Assembly: GCA_025455945.1 (NCBI GenBank)
Contig: JALOLN010000128.1
Location: forward strand, 1 to 5,931
Direction of reading: 5' to 3'
Source of the DNA: Actinomycetes bacterium
GTDB lineage: Bacteria > Actinomycetota > Actinomycetes > Prado026
DNA length: 5,931 nucleotides
Numbering within the stretch: position 1 is the first letter of the stretch; every line of letters begins with the position of its first letter. A model generated the notes under the pieces. It did no database searches. It was not told where the DNA came from and saw only the letters and a program-made list of their open reading frames with translations. This document shows positions 1 through 5,789 of the stretch, one piece after another. The position numbers and the translations under genes were made by a program.

Positions 1-66
1 CCGCGCCGTCGGCCGGGCCGGCCGCGGTGCGGGGGCGGGTCGCCGGGCCGCCCCGGTGGCACTCAT
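1..66 (-). CDS. ftsL: Probable FtsL-type cell division protein, N-terminus only (partial)
   Basis: An ATG at 66-64 overlaps the rsmH stop codon in an ATGA arrangement, and the frame stays open for 22 codons to the window edge. The visible residues begin MSATGAARR and then form an Ala-Pro-Arg-rich, positively charged stretch with no hydrophobic segment. In actinobacterial dcw clusters the gene directly after rsmH is usually a small bitopic FtsL-like divisome protein with a basic, Pro/Ala-rich cytoplasmic tail before its single membrane helix, followed by ftsI. Position, coupling and composition all fit this. The membrane segment and coiled coil that would prove it lie outside the window, so the identity rests on synteny. 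The overlapping stop and start imply translational coupling to rsmH. Confidence 0.6.
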   Translation of the reverse strand, partial: MSATGAARRPAPAPRPARPTAR

Positions 67-1043
67 GCCGCGACCCGGATCCGCTCGGCGGCCCGCAGCC
101 GCACCGAGGCCGCCCGCGGGTTGGCGGCCACCTCCTGCGCGTCGGCCGGCTCAGCACCGCGGGTCAGCAGCCGCAGCGTCGGCAGGTCGTGCTCGGGCAC
201 CACCGGGAGGCCGTGCGGGGCGCGGCTGGTCGCACCCGCGGTGAGCACTCGCTTGACGAGGCGGTCCTCCAGGGAGTGGTAGGAGAGCACGACGATCCGT
301 CCGCCCAGGGCCAGGGCCGCCACGGCCGCCGGCAGCGCTCGCTCCAGCGCTGCCAGCTCCCCGTTGACCTCGATCCGCAGAGCCTGAAAGGTGCGCTTCG
401 CCGGGTTGCCGCCGGTGCGCCTGGTGGCCGCCGGGATCGCGTCGCGGACCAGCTCCACCAGCCGCGCCGACGTCCGGAACGGCTCGACGGCGCGCTCGCG
501 CACCACCCGGTCGGCGATCCGCCGGGCGAAGCGCTCCTCGCCGTACTCGCGGAGCACCCGGGCCAGCTCGGCCGCCGGGTAGGTGTTGAGGACCTCGGCG
601 GCGGTGCGGCCGGCCGTGGGGTCCATCCGCATGTCCAGCGGCGCGTCCTGGGCGTAGGAGAAGCCGCGGTCGACCTCGTCCAGCTGCAGGCTGGACACCC
701 CGAGGTCGAACAGGACGCCCTCGACGGCGGGCAGGCCCAGCCGGGCCAGCACGTCCGGCAGCTCGTCGTACACCGCGTGGACGAGCGTGGTCCGGTCGGC
801 CTGCGCGGCGAGCCGCCGCGCCGACAGGGCGAGGGCCTGCGGGTCGCGGTCGAGGCCCACCACCTGCAGCCCCGGGAACCGGGCCAGCAGCGCCGCGCTG
901 TGCCCGCCGAGGCCGACGGTGGCGTCCACGAGGACGGCACCGGGGCGGTCCAGCGCAGGGGCCAGCAGGGCCACGCACCGGTCGAGGAGGACCGGGACGT
1001 GCCGGTCGGCCCCGGCGGGCTCGGCAGGGTCGGGTCGGGTCAC
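63..1043 (-). CDS. rsmH: 16S rRNA (cytosine1402-N4)-methyltransferase RsmH (MraW)
   Basis: This 326-residue protein matches RsmH in length and in every hallmark motif. The family transfers a methyl group from S-adenosylmethionine to N4 of C1402 of 16S rRNA in the ribosomal P site, in the cytoplasm. Visible motifs are HVPVLL (15-20), the SAM-binding DATVGLGGHS (40-49), the acidic GLDRDP (63-68), FDLGVSS (112-118), the family stretch GFSYAQDAPLDMRMD (127-141), NPAKRTFQALRIEVN (213-227) and LSYHSLEDR (253-261). The small helical substrate-recognition domain lies between about residues 120 and 225. The start is GTG at 1043-1041; a GAGG lying over the end of the upstream gene sits about 10 nt before it, and the 12-nt gap suggests coupling to the 63-aa gene. 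The stop overlaps the next start as ATGA. No key residue is missing. Confidence 0.97.
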   Translation of the reverse strand: MTRPDPAEPAGADRHVPVLLDRCVALLAPALDRPGAVLVDATVGLGGHSAALLARFPGLQVVGLDRDPQALALSARRLAAQADRTTLVHAVYDELPDVLARLGLPAVEGVLFDLGVSSLQLDEVDRGFSYAQDAPLDMRMDPTAGRTAAEVLNTYPAAELARVLREYGEERFARRIADRVVRERAVEPFRTSARLVELVRDAIPAATRRTGGNPAKRTFQALRIEVNGELAALERALPAAVAALALGGRIVVLSYHSLEDRLVKRVLTAGATSRAPHGLPVVPEHDLPTLRLLTRGAEPADAQEVAANPRAASVRLRAAERIRVAA

Positions 1044-1055
1044 GGCGCGGCGACC

Positions 1056-1247
1056 TCAGGCCCCGAGCACGCGCACCGCGGCGCCGGCGAGGACGACCAG
1101 GGCGACGGTGGCGGCCACGGCCAGCAGCACGACGAACAACGTCCCCTGCGGGTCGAGCAGCGCACGCCCCGCGGTCGGGTCGGCCGGGTCCGGGGCGGCG
1201 GCGCGGCCGCCCACGAGCAGCGGCTGCTCGAACGCTGCTGTCGTCAT
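1056..1247 (-). CDS. Small single-span membrane protein between mraZ and rsmH, function unknown
   Basis: A 63-residue protein starts at the ATG at 1247-1245. The start is fixed by a near-ideal Shine-Dalgarno AGGAGGG (1259-1253) five bases upstream. Residues 1-34 are polar and mildly acidic, with D20, D23 and D32 (EQPLLVGGR, then PDPADPTAGRALLDPQG). Residues about 35-58 form one uninterrupted hydrophobic helix of Leu, Val and Ala, and the tail ends RVLGA. I see no signal-peptidase site, lipobox or cysteine. The gene is co-directional with mraZ (192 nt upstream) and rsmH (12 nt downstream), so it is probably co-transcribed and translationally coupled to rsmH. I do not recognise a family. It is too short and lacks the coiled coil for FtsL, and the more likely ftsL lies after rsmH. 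A role at the membrane in division or envelope assembly is only an inference from its location. Confidence 0.82.
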   Translation of the reverse strand: MTTAAFEQPLLVGGRAAAPDPADPTAGRALLDPQGTLFVVLLAVAATVALVVLAGAAVRVLGA

Positions 1248-1252
1248 CTCGA

Positions 1253-1259
1253 CCCTCCT
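1253..1259 (-). promoter_or_regulatory. Strong ribosome binding site of the 63-aa membrane protein
   Basis: The minus strand reads AGGAGGG, then TCGAG, then ATG. This is the strongest Shine-Dalgarno match in the window. It decides the start codon, excluding the in-frame upstream ATG at 1427 that would give a 123-residue protein. Confidence 0.85.
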
Positions 1260-1289
1260 ACGACGCGGCGGCTGCGGGTGACAGCCGGA

Positions 1290-1319
1290 GTGGTGCGGGG
1301 TGGTGCGGGGTAGTGCCGG
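1290..1319 (+). repeat. Three 10-nt tandem units, GTGG-type
   Basis: The plus strand holds GTGGTGCGGG at 1290-1299 and again at 1300-1309, then the degenerate GTAGTGCCGG at 1310-1319. The array lies 43-72 nt upstream of the 63-aa gene, in the leader between it and mraZ. Its 10-nt period and GTGG core resemble the MraZ boxes at the mraZ promoter, but on the opposite strand. It may be a second MraZ site or just a local slippage repeat. Confidence 0.7.
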
Positions 1320-1337
1320 ACGGACGGAGGGCCAGGT

Positions 1338-1356
1338 CCCCTTCCGCTCGAAGGGG
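1338..1356 (-). other. Perfect hairpin in the mraZ to 63-aa gene spacer
   Basis: CCCCTTC (1338-1344) and GAAGGGG (1350-1356) are perfect inverted repeats around a 5-nt loop, giving a compact 7-bp stem in the transcript. It lies about 85 nt after the mraZ stop. Neither strand has a T-run after the stem, so it is not a canonical intrinsic terminator. It could be an attenuator, a processing site or a 3'-end stabiliser that sets the mraZ to rsmH expression ratio. Confidence 0.5.
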
Positions 1357-1439
1357 GTGCCGCCTGACACCGGGGAAGGTGCATCAGGAGGACGGGGGAA
1401 GGGCCGAGCGGGAGGAGACCTCGCCATGCGTCCGCGGTG

Positions 1440-1871
1440 CTAGATGAGGCCGGGCAGCACCTCCTCGGTGAGGGCGGCGAACTGCGGCTCCTGCAGGGCC
1501 AGGTACTCCTGCCAGCGGGCCGCCTCCCAGATCTCCAGCCGGGTGTTGGCACCGATGACCACGCAGTCGCGGACCAGGCCCGCGTAGTCGCGCAGCGCGA
1601 CCGGGATCGTGATCCGGCCCTGCTTGTCGGGGACCTCGTCGGTGGCCCCGGCGAAGAACACCCGGTTGAAGTTGCGCGCCGCCCCGCTGGTCAGCGGGGA
1701 GGCGGCCATCCGCTCGGTCATCGCGGCGAACTCGGCCCGGGTGAACAGGTAGATGCAGCCGTCCTGGCCCTTGGTCATGACGACCCCGGCGGCCAGGTCG
1801 TCACGGAACTTCGCCGGGAGGATCAGGCGGCCCTTGTCGTCCAGGCGGGGGTAGTGCGTGCCCAGGAACAC
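1440..1871 (-). CDS. mraZ: Transcriptional regulator MraZ
   Basis: MraZ is a ring-forming DNA-binding protein of the SpoVT/AbrB-like swapped-hairpin fold. It regulates its own dcw operon by binding short repeats upstream of mraZ. The product is 143 residues, the usual length, and begins MFLGTHYPRLDDKGR, the canonical N-terminus. Two tandem AbrB-like halves are visible, with DDKGRLILPAKFR at 11-23 and DKQGRITIPVALR at 82-94, each holding the D-K-x-G-R-type motif that contacts DNA. CVVIGANTRLEIW (103-115) is the conserved second-half segment. I chose the GTG at 1871-1869 over the in-frame GTG at 1886 because the family starts at MFLG and because GGAGG (1882-1878) sits six bases upstream, inside what would otherwise be coding sequence. 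It is first in the minus-strand cluster and is preceded by matching boxes, so autoregulation is expected. Confidence 0.96.
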   Translation of the reverse strand: MFLGTHYPRLDDKGRLILPAKFRDDLAAGVVMTKGQDGCIYLFTRAEFAAMTERMAASPLTSGAARNFNRVFFAGATDEVPDKQGRITIPVALRDYAGLVRDCVVIGANTRLEIWEAARWQEYLALQEPQFAALTEEVLPGLI

Positions 1872-1875
1872 GCGC

Positions 1876-1883
1876 CACCTCCC
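1876..1883 (-). promoter_or_regulatory. Ribosome binding site of mraZ
   Basis: The minus strand reads GGGAGGTG with the GGAGG core at 1882-1878, six bases before the GTG at 1871. It decides between the two candidate GTG starts of mraZ. The GTGGGGA heptamer at 1886-1880, which overlaps this site, is repeated at 1901-1895, 15 nt upstream. Confidence 0.8.
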
Positions 1884-1903
1884 CACTTAGCCCGTCCCCA
1901 CGG

Positions 1904-1938
1904 TCCAGTGCGCGCCACCATACTCCACTTCCCTCCAC
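1904..1938 (-). promoter_or_regulatory. Array of four MraZ boxes at exact 10-nt period
   Basis: On the minus strand the pentamers GTGGA (1938-1934), GTGGA (1928-1924), GTGGC (1918-1914) and CTGGA (1908-1904) are each separated by five bases. MraZ of Escherichia coli is known to bind TGGGN repeats spaced by 5 nt, so the spacing matches and the core is a GTGG variant. Boxes 1 and 2 fill the promoter spacer, box 3 overlaps the -10 and box 4 lies at the predicted start site. Binding should therefore block RNA polymerase and repress the operon. The assignment to MraZ is inferred from spacing and position. Confidence 0.75.
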
Positions 1939-1944
1939 CGTCAA
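1917..1944 (-). promoter_or_regulatory. mraZ / dcw promoter (-35 and -10)
   Basis: On the minus strand TTGACG (1944-1939) is followed, after a 16-nt spacer, by TATGGT (1922-1917). These resemble the actinobacterial housekeeping sigma consensus TTGACN and TANNNT. Transcription would begin near 1909-1910, giving a leader of about 38 nt before the mraZ GTG. This is the best-matching promoter in the window and the only one where both elements are clear. Confidence 0.75.
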
Positions 1945-1962
1945 CCATCTCGCGGGAGTGTC

Positions 1963-1980
1963 ACCGGGCCGGCGCCCGGT
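1963..1980. other. Perfect palindrome in the divergent intergenic region
   Basis: ACCGGGC (1963-1969) and GCCCGGT (1974-1980) are perfect inverted repeats around CGGC. The element lies just upstream of the mraZ -35 and about 47 nt before the fetA start. It could be an operator for either arm. It lacks a T-run, and its position between two divergent promoters argues against a terminator. In DNA this rich in G and C some such palindromes arise by chance. Confidence 0.4.
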
Positions 1981-2013
1981 CGTCCGAGCCCCCGTCCGAC
2001 GGCGGGGACGTGA

Positions 2014-2026
2014 CAGGCTGGCCGGC
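2014..2026 (+). promoter_or_regulatory. Possible leaderless promoter -10 for the ABC genes
   Basis: CAGGCT at 2014-2019 is followed by seven bases and then the GTG start at 2027. No Shine-Dalgarno sequence precedes that GTG. A TANNNT-like hexamer ending about seven bases before the start codon is the usual picture for leaderless actinobacterial genes. The hexamer has C in place of the first T and I see no convincing -35, so this is tentative. Confidence 0.35.
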
Positions 2027-2722
2027 GTGCCGGACCTGTTCACGCTCGACGCCGTCACCCTCGACGTCGCCGGCCGTCGGGTCCTCGACGGCGTCACCGA
2101 CCACCTGCACGAGGGCCGGTGCACGGCGATCGTCGGGCCGAGCGGGTCGGGCAAGTCGACCCTGCTGCGGCTGCTGAACCGGCTCGCCGAGCCCACCGCG
2201 GGGCGGGTGCTGCTGCGCGGCACCCCGCTGCCCGCCCTGGACGTCACCGAGCTGCGCCGGCGGGTGGGCCTCGTGGCCCAGGCGCCCACGCTGCTGACCA
2301 CCCGGGTCGCCGAGGAGCTGCGGGTCGGCCGCCCCGACCTGGACGACGCCGCCGCCCGGACGCTGCTCGCCCGGGTGGCACTGCCCGTCGACCTGCTCGA
2401 CCGCGGGACCGAGGGGCTCTCCGGTGGGGAGGCGCAGCGGCTGTGCCTGGCCCGGGCCCTCGCCGTGGGGCCGGAGGTGCTGCTGCTGGACGAGCCGACC
2501 TCGGCCCTGGACGCCGTGAGCGCGGACGCGGTCGACGCGGTGATCCGCGACCTGCTGGCCGAGGGGCTCAGCGTGGTGCTGGTGAGCCACGACCTGGACC
2601 GGGCCGCGGGCGTGGCCGACGACGTCCTCGTGCTGCGGTCCGGCCGGCTGGTGGGCCGCGGCGAGATCGACGACGTCGACCTCGACCGGGTGGCCTTCGG
2701 CGACGCGGAGCCGGACCGGTGA
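2027..2722 (+). CDS. fetA: ABC transporter ATP-binding protein, FetA/YbbL type
   Basis: A 231-residue ATPase subunit, close to the length of E. coli FetA. It energises transport by the membrane partner encoded next to it. Visible motifs (from the GTG at 2027) are Walker A GPSGSGKST (37-45), Q-loop Q85, the signature LSGGEAQR (131-138), Walker B VLLLDE (151-156), the D-loop SALD (159-162) and the switch histidine H188 in VSHD. All catalytic residues are intact. The GTG at 2027 is preferred over an in-frame GTG at 1958 because the extra 23 residues are an Arg-rich, non-conserved stretch translated from the intergenic palindrome, while the ABC fold starts at PDLFTLDAVTLD. The stop overlaps the permease start as GTGA. 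The FetA assignment depends on the partner, since the ATPase alone is generic. Known FetAB exports iron and helps with peroxide stress; the substrate here is not shown by the sequence. Confidence 0.88.
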   Translation: MPDLFTLDAVTLDVAGRRVLDGVTDHLHEGRCTAIVGPSGSGKSTLLRLLNRLAEPTAGRVLLRGTPLPALDVTELRRRVGLVAQAPTLLTTRVAEELRVGRPDLDDAAARTLLARVALPVDLLDRGTEGLSGGEAQRLCLARALAVGPEVLLLDEPTSALDAVSADAVDAVIRDLLAEGLSVVLVSHDLDRAAGVADDVLVLRSGRLVGRGEIDDVDLDRVAFGDAEPDR

Positions 2723-3492
2723 GCCCCGACGTGCCGGGCTGGGCGGGCGTCGCCGCCTCGGTCGCCCTCGTCGTGCTCGCCGCGGCGATCACCTGGCGGG
2801 AGCGGCTCGGCGTCACCCGTGAGCTGCTCGTCGCCGCGCTGCGGGCGTTCGTCCAGCTCGTCGCCGTCGGCGCGGTGCTGTCGTTCCTCTTCGCCGAGGC
2901 CGGCCTGCTCGGCGCGCTGGCCTGGCTGGCCGCCATGGTGGCGGTGGCCTCGGTCGAGGCGGCCCGCCGCGCCCGGGGGCTGCCCGGTGCCCTGCGCACG
3001 GCGGCGACCGGCATCGGGGTGGGCACGGCGACGACGCTCGGCATCCTCGTCGTCCTGCAGGTCGTCGACACCGAGCCCAGGGTGCTGGTTCCCGTCGGCG
3101 GCATGGTCGTGTCGGGGGCCATGCAGGTCGCCGCACTCGTGCTGCGCGGCCTGCGGACGACGGCGACGACCCGCCGGCCCGCCGTGGAGGCGCGGCTGTC
3201 CCTCGGGCTCTCGGCGGGGGACGCCTTCGCCCCCTACGTCCACGAGACGGTGCGGACCGCGCTGATCCCCGCCATCGACACGACCAAGGTGGTCGGCCTG
3301 ATCAGCCTGCCCGGCGCGATGACCGGGCTGATCCTCGCGGGCGTCGACCCGCTGACCGCGATCCGGTACCAGATCGTCGTCATGTACATGCTGCTCGCCG
3401 CGGCCGCCGTGACCGGCCTGGTGACCGCCCGGGTGGCCTCCCGGGCGCTGTTCGACGACGCCCAGCGGCTGCGGGCCGTGCCCGTCCCATAG
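2719..3492 (+). CDS. fetB: ABC transporter permease, FetB/YbbM (UPF0014) family
   Basis: A 257-residue polytopic membrane protein, essentially the family length. About seven hydrophobic segments are visible, near residues 8-25, 33-57, 61-79, 93-115, 122-143, 191-208 and 214-240, with basic loops between (RRAR at 83-86, TTRRP at 150-154). The conserved C-terminal block is clear: LIPAIDTTKVVGL (182-194), LPGAMTGLILAG (197-208) and AIRYQIVVMYML (214-225), the signature of the UPF0014 permeases that include E. coli FetB and plant STAR2/ALS3. It starts with the GTG at 2719, overlapping the fetA stop by four bases, so the two should be made in equal amounts. The family is linked to iron export in E. 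coli and aluminium tolerance in plants. No metal-responsive operator is obvious upstream, so the substrate is uncertain. Confidence 0.92.
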   Translation: MSPDVPGWAGVAASVALVVLAAAITWRERLGVTRELLVAALRAFVQLVAVGAVLSFLFAEAGLLGALAWLAAMVAVASVEAARRARGLPGALRTAATGIGVGTATTLGILVVLQVVDTEPRVLVPVGGMVVSGAMQVAALVLRGLRTTATTRRPAVEARLSLGLSAGDAFAPYVHETVRTALIPAIDTTKVVGLISLPGAMTGLILAGVDPLTAIRYQIVVMYMLLAAAAVTGLVTARVASRALFDDAQRLRAVPVP

Positions 3493-3504
3493 GCCGATCG
3501 GCGG

Positions 3505-3525
3505 TTCTCGGGTGAGAATCAGGGC
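3505..3525 (+). promoter_or_regulatory. Short inverted repeat and possible leaderless -10 before moxR
   Basis: TTCTC (3505-3509) and GAGAA (3514-3518) form an inverted repeat around GGGT. GAGAAT (3514-3519) ends six bases before the ATG at 3526, the position of a -10 in a leaderless actinobacterial transcript. The only purine run, AGGG at 3521-3524, is too close to the ATG to act as a ribosome binding site. No clear -35 is visible. The arrangement suggests that moxR has its own start site within the 33-nt gap after fetB. Confidence 0.45.
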
Positions 3526-4500
<975 letters not shown>

Positions 4501-4502
4501 CC

Positions 4503-5789
4503 GTGCGCCTGGGCCTGCACGGGCTCACCACCCGGGGGCGCAGCTTCGTCGCCGCGGGCGGCGCCGCCGTCGTGTGCGCGGTCCTGTTCGGGCAGCGCGA
4601 CCTGCTGCGGGTGGGAGTCCTCGTCCTGGTGCTGCCGCTGCTGTGCGCCGTCGTCGTGGCGCGCACCCGCTTCCGGCTGTCGAGCAGCCGCCGGCTGGAG
4701 CCCGCCCGGCTGGCCGTGGGCTCCGACGCGAAGGTCGTCCTGCGGCTGGAGAACGTGTCCCGGCTGCCCACCGGCGTCCTGCTCGCCGAGGACCGGATCC
4801 CCTACCTGCTCGGCACGCGTCCCAGGTTCGTGCTGGAGCGCGTGGAGCCCCGCGGGACGCGGGAGGTCGAGTACCCGGTGCACTGCGAGGTGCGCGGCCG
4901 GTACCCGATCGGGCCGCTGAGCATCCGGCTCACCGACCCCTTCGGCATGTGCGAGCTGGAGCGCGCCTTCGCCAGCCGGGACGTCCTCGTCGTCACACCC
5001 GTCGTGCAGCCGCTGCCCTGGGTGGCCCTCGGCGGGGAGTGGGCGGGCAGCGGGGAGAGCCGGTCGCGCTCCCTCGCCGCCGCCGGTGAGGACGACGTGG
5101 CGACCCGGGAGTACCGCCAGGGCGACGACCTGCGCCGGGTGCACTGGCGGTCCACCGCCCGGCACGGCGAGCTCATGGTGCGCCGCGAGGAGCAGCCGTG
5201 GGAGAGCCGGGCCGTGCTGCTGCTCGACACCCGCGCCGGGGCCCACCGGGGGGACGGCCCGACGTCGTCCTTCGAGGCCGCCGTGTCGGTCGCCGCATCG
5301 GTCGGGGTGCACCTGGGTCGCGGCGGGTTCTCCGTGGACCTGGTCACCGACACCGGGGCCCGGCTCGGCGGGGCCGGCGGCGACGATCCCGGCGGCAGCC
5401 AGGACGACCAGCTGCTGGACGCCCTCGCCGTGCTCGAGCCGTCGTACGGCAGCTCGCTGCGGCCGGCTGCGCGGACGCTCCGGCACGCCGGGGACGGGCT
5501 CACCGTGGCCGTGCTCGCCGCCCTCACCCCCGAGGAGGCGGAGGACCTCGTGCGGGTCCGGCACGGCGCGGGTGCCGCGGTCGCCGTCCTGCTCGACGTC
5601 GACACCTGGCGCTCGCCCTCCGACGTGGCCGCCCGAGCCCAGCAGCCGGTCGACCTCGACGGCCCGACCGCTGTGCTGCGCGGCGCCGGCTGGCGGGTCG
5701 TCCCGCTGCGCATCGGCGAGCCGCTCGCGCAGGTGTGGCCGTTCGCCGGGCACGGGGGCAGCGCGTTCGCGGCCGGGGTGCGGCGATGA
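4503..5789 (+). CDS. DUF58 domain protein, MoxR partner, membrane anchored
   Basis: A 428-residue protein with two N-terminal hydrophobic helices (about 12-30 and 34-54), then an immunoglobulin-like beta region containing DPFGM (145-149). The DUF58 core has the diagnostic REYRQGDDLRRVHWRS stretch (202-217), with R220 and a following MVRREEQ (225-231). A vWA-like half begins at AVLLLDTRAG (237-246). The metal-site DxSxS expected of a true vWA domain reads DTRAG here, so classical metal coordination looks degenerate. The GTG start at 4503 lies two bases after the moxR stop, with GAGGTGG (4489-4495) seven bases before it, indicating coupled translation. The stop overlaps the next start as ATGA. 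DUF58 proteins are functionally ill-defined; the usual MoxR neighbour suggests that this one is the ATPase's client or adaptor at the membrane. Confidence 0.9.
   Translation: MRLGLHGLTTRGRSFVAAGGAAVVCAVLFGQRDLLRVGVLVLVLPLLCAVVVARTRFRLSSSRRLEPARLAVGSDAKVVLRLENVSRLPTGVLLAEDRIPYLLGTRPRFVLERVEPRGTREVEYPVHCEVRGRYPIGPLSIRLTDPFGMCELERAFASRDVLVVTPVVQPLPWVALGGEWAGSGESRSRSLAAAGEDDVATREYRQGDDLRRVHWRSTARHGELMVRREEQPWESRAVLLLDTRAGAHRGDGPTSSFEAAVSVAASVGVHLGRGGFSVDLVTDTGARLGGAGGDDPGGSQDDQLLDALAVLEPSYGSSLRPAARTLRHAGDGLTVAVLAALTPEEAEDLVRVRHGAGAAVAVLLDVDTWRSPSDVAARAQQPVDLDGPTAVLRGAGWRVVPLRIGEPLAQVWPFAGHGGSAFAAGVRR

Noticed and set aside
27..1313. A 428-codon open frame on the plus strand opposite rsmH and the 63-aa gene
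   Set aside because: It is rich in Arg, Gly, His and Pro with no domain, spans several real genes and is a typical high-G+C antisense shadow of rsmH, which has all its family motifs.
1290..1319. CRISPR-like or satellite repeat
   Set aside because: The units are only 10 nt, contiguous without spacers and three in number, so they do not form a CRISPR array.
1338..1356. Intrinsic terminator of mraZ
   Set aside because: The stem is good but no T-run follows on either strand, and downstream genes appear to belong to the same operon.
1056..1427. A 123-residue version of the small membrane protein starting at the ATG at 1427
   Set aside because: The extra 60 residues are Pro/Arg-rich, translate the hairpin and repeat region, and lack a ribosome binding site as good as the AGGAGGG before 1247.
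1440..1886. A 148-residue MraZ starting at the GTG at 1886
   Set aside because: It would bury the Shine-Dalgarno sequence in coding sequence and add MGRWR before the canonical MFLG start.
1958..2722. A 254-residue FetA starting at the GTG at 1958
   Set aside because: The added residues are an Arg-rich translation of the intergenic palindrome and lie outside the ABC fold.
1801..3243. A 480-codon minus-strand frame crossing the divergent promoter region and fetAB
   Set aside because: It runs across the mraZ promoter and opposite two well-identified genes, and its translation is Ser/Arg/Thr low complexity.
2119..3492. A 457-residue fusion-like frame reading through fetA into fetB
   Set aside because: The first 200 residues are an out-of-frame reading of fetA; the family N-terminus begins at the GTG at 2719.
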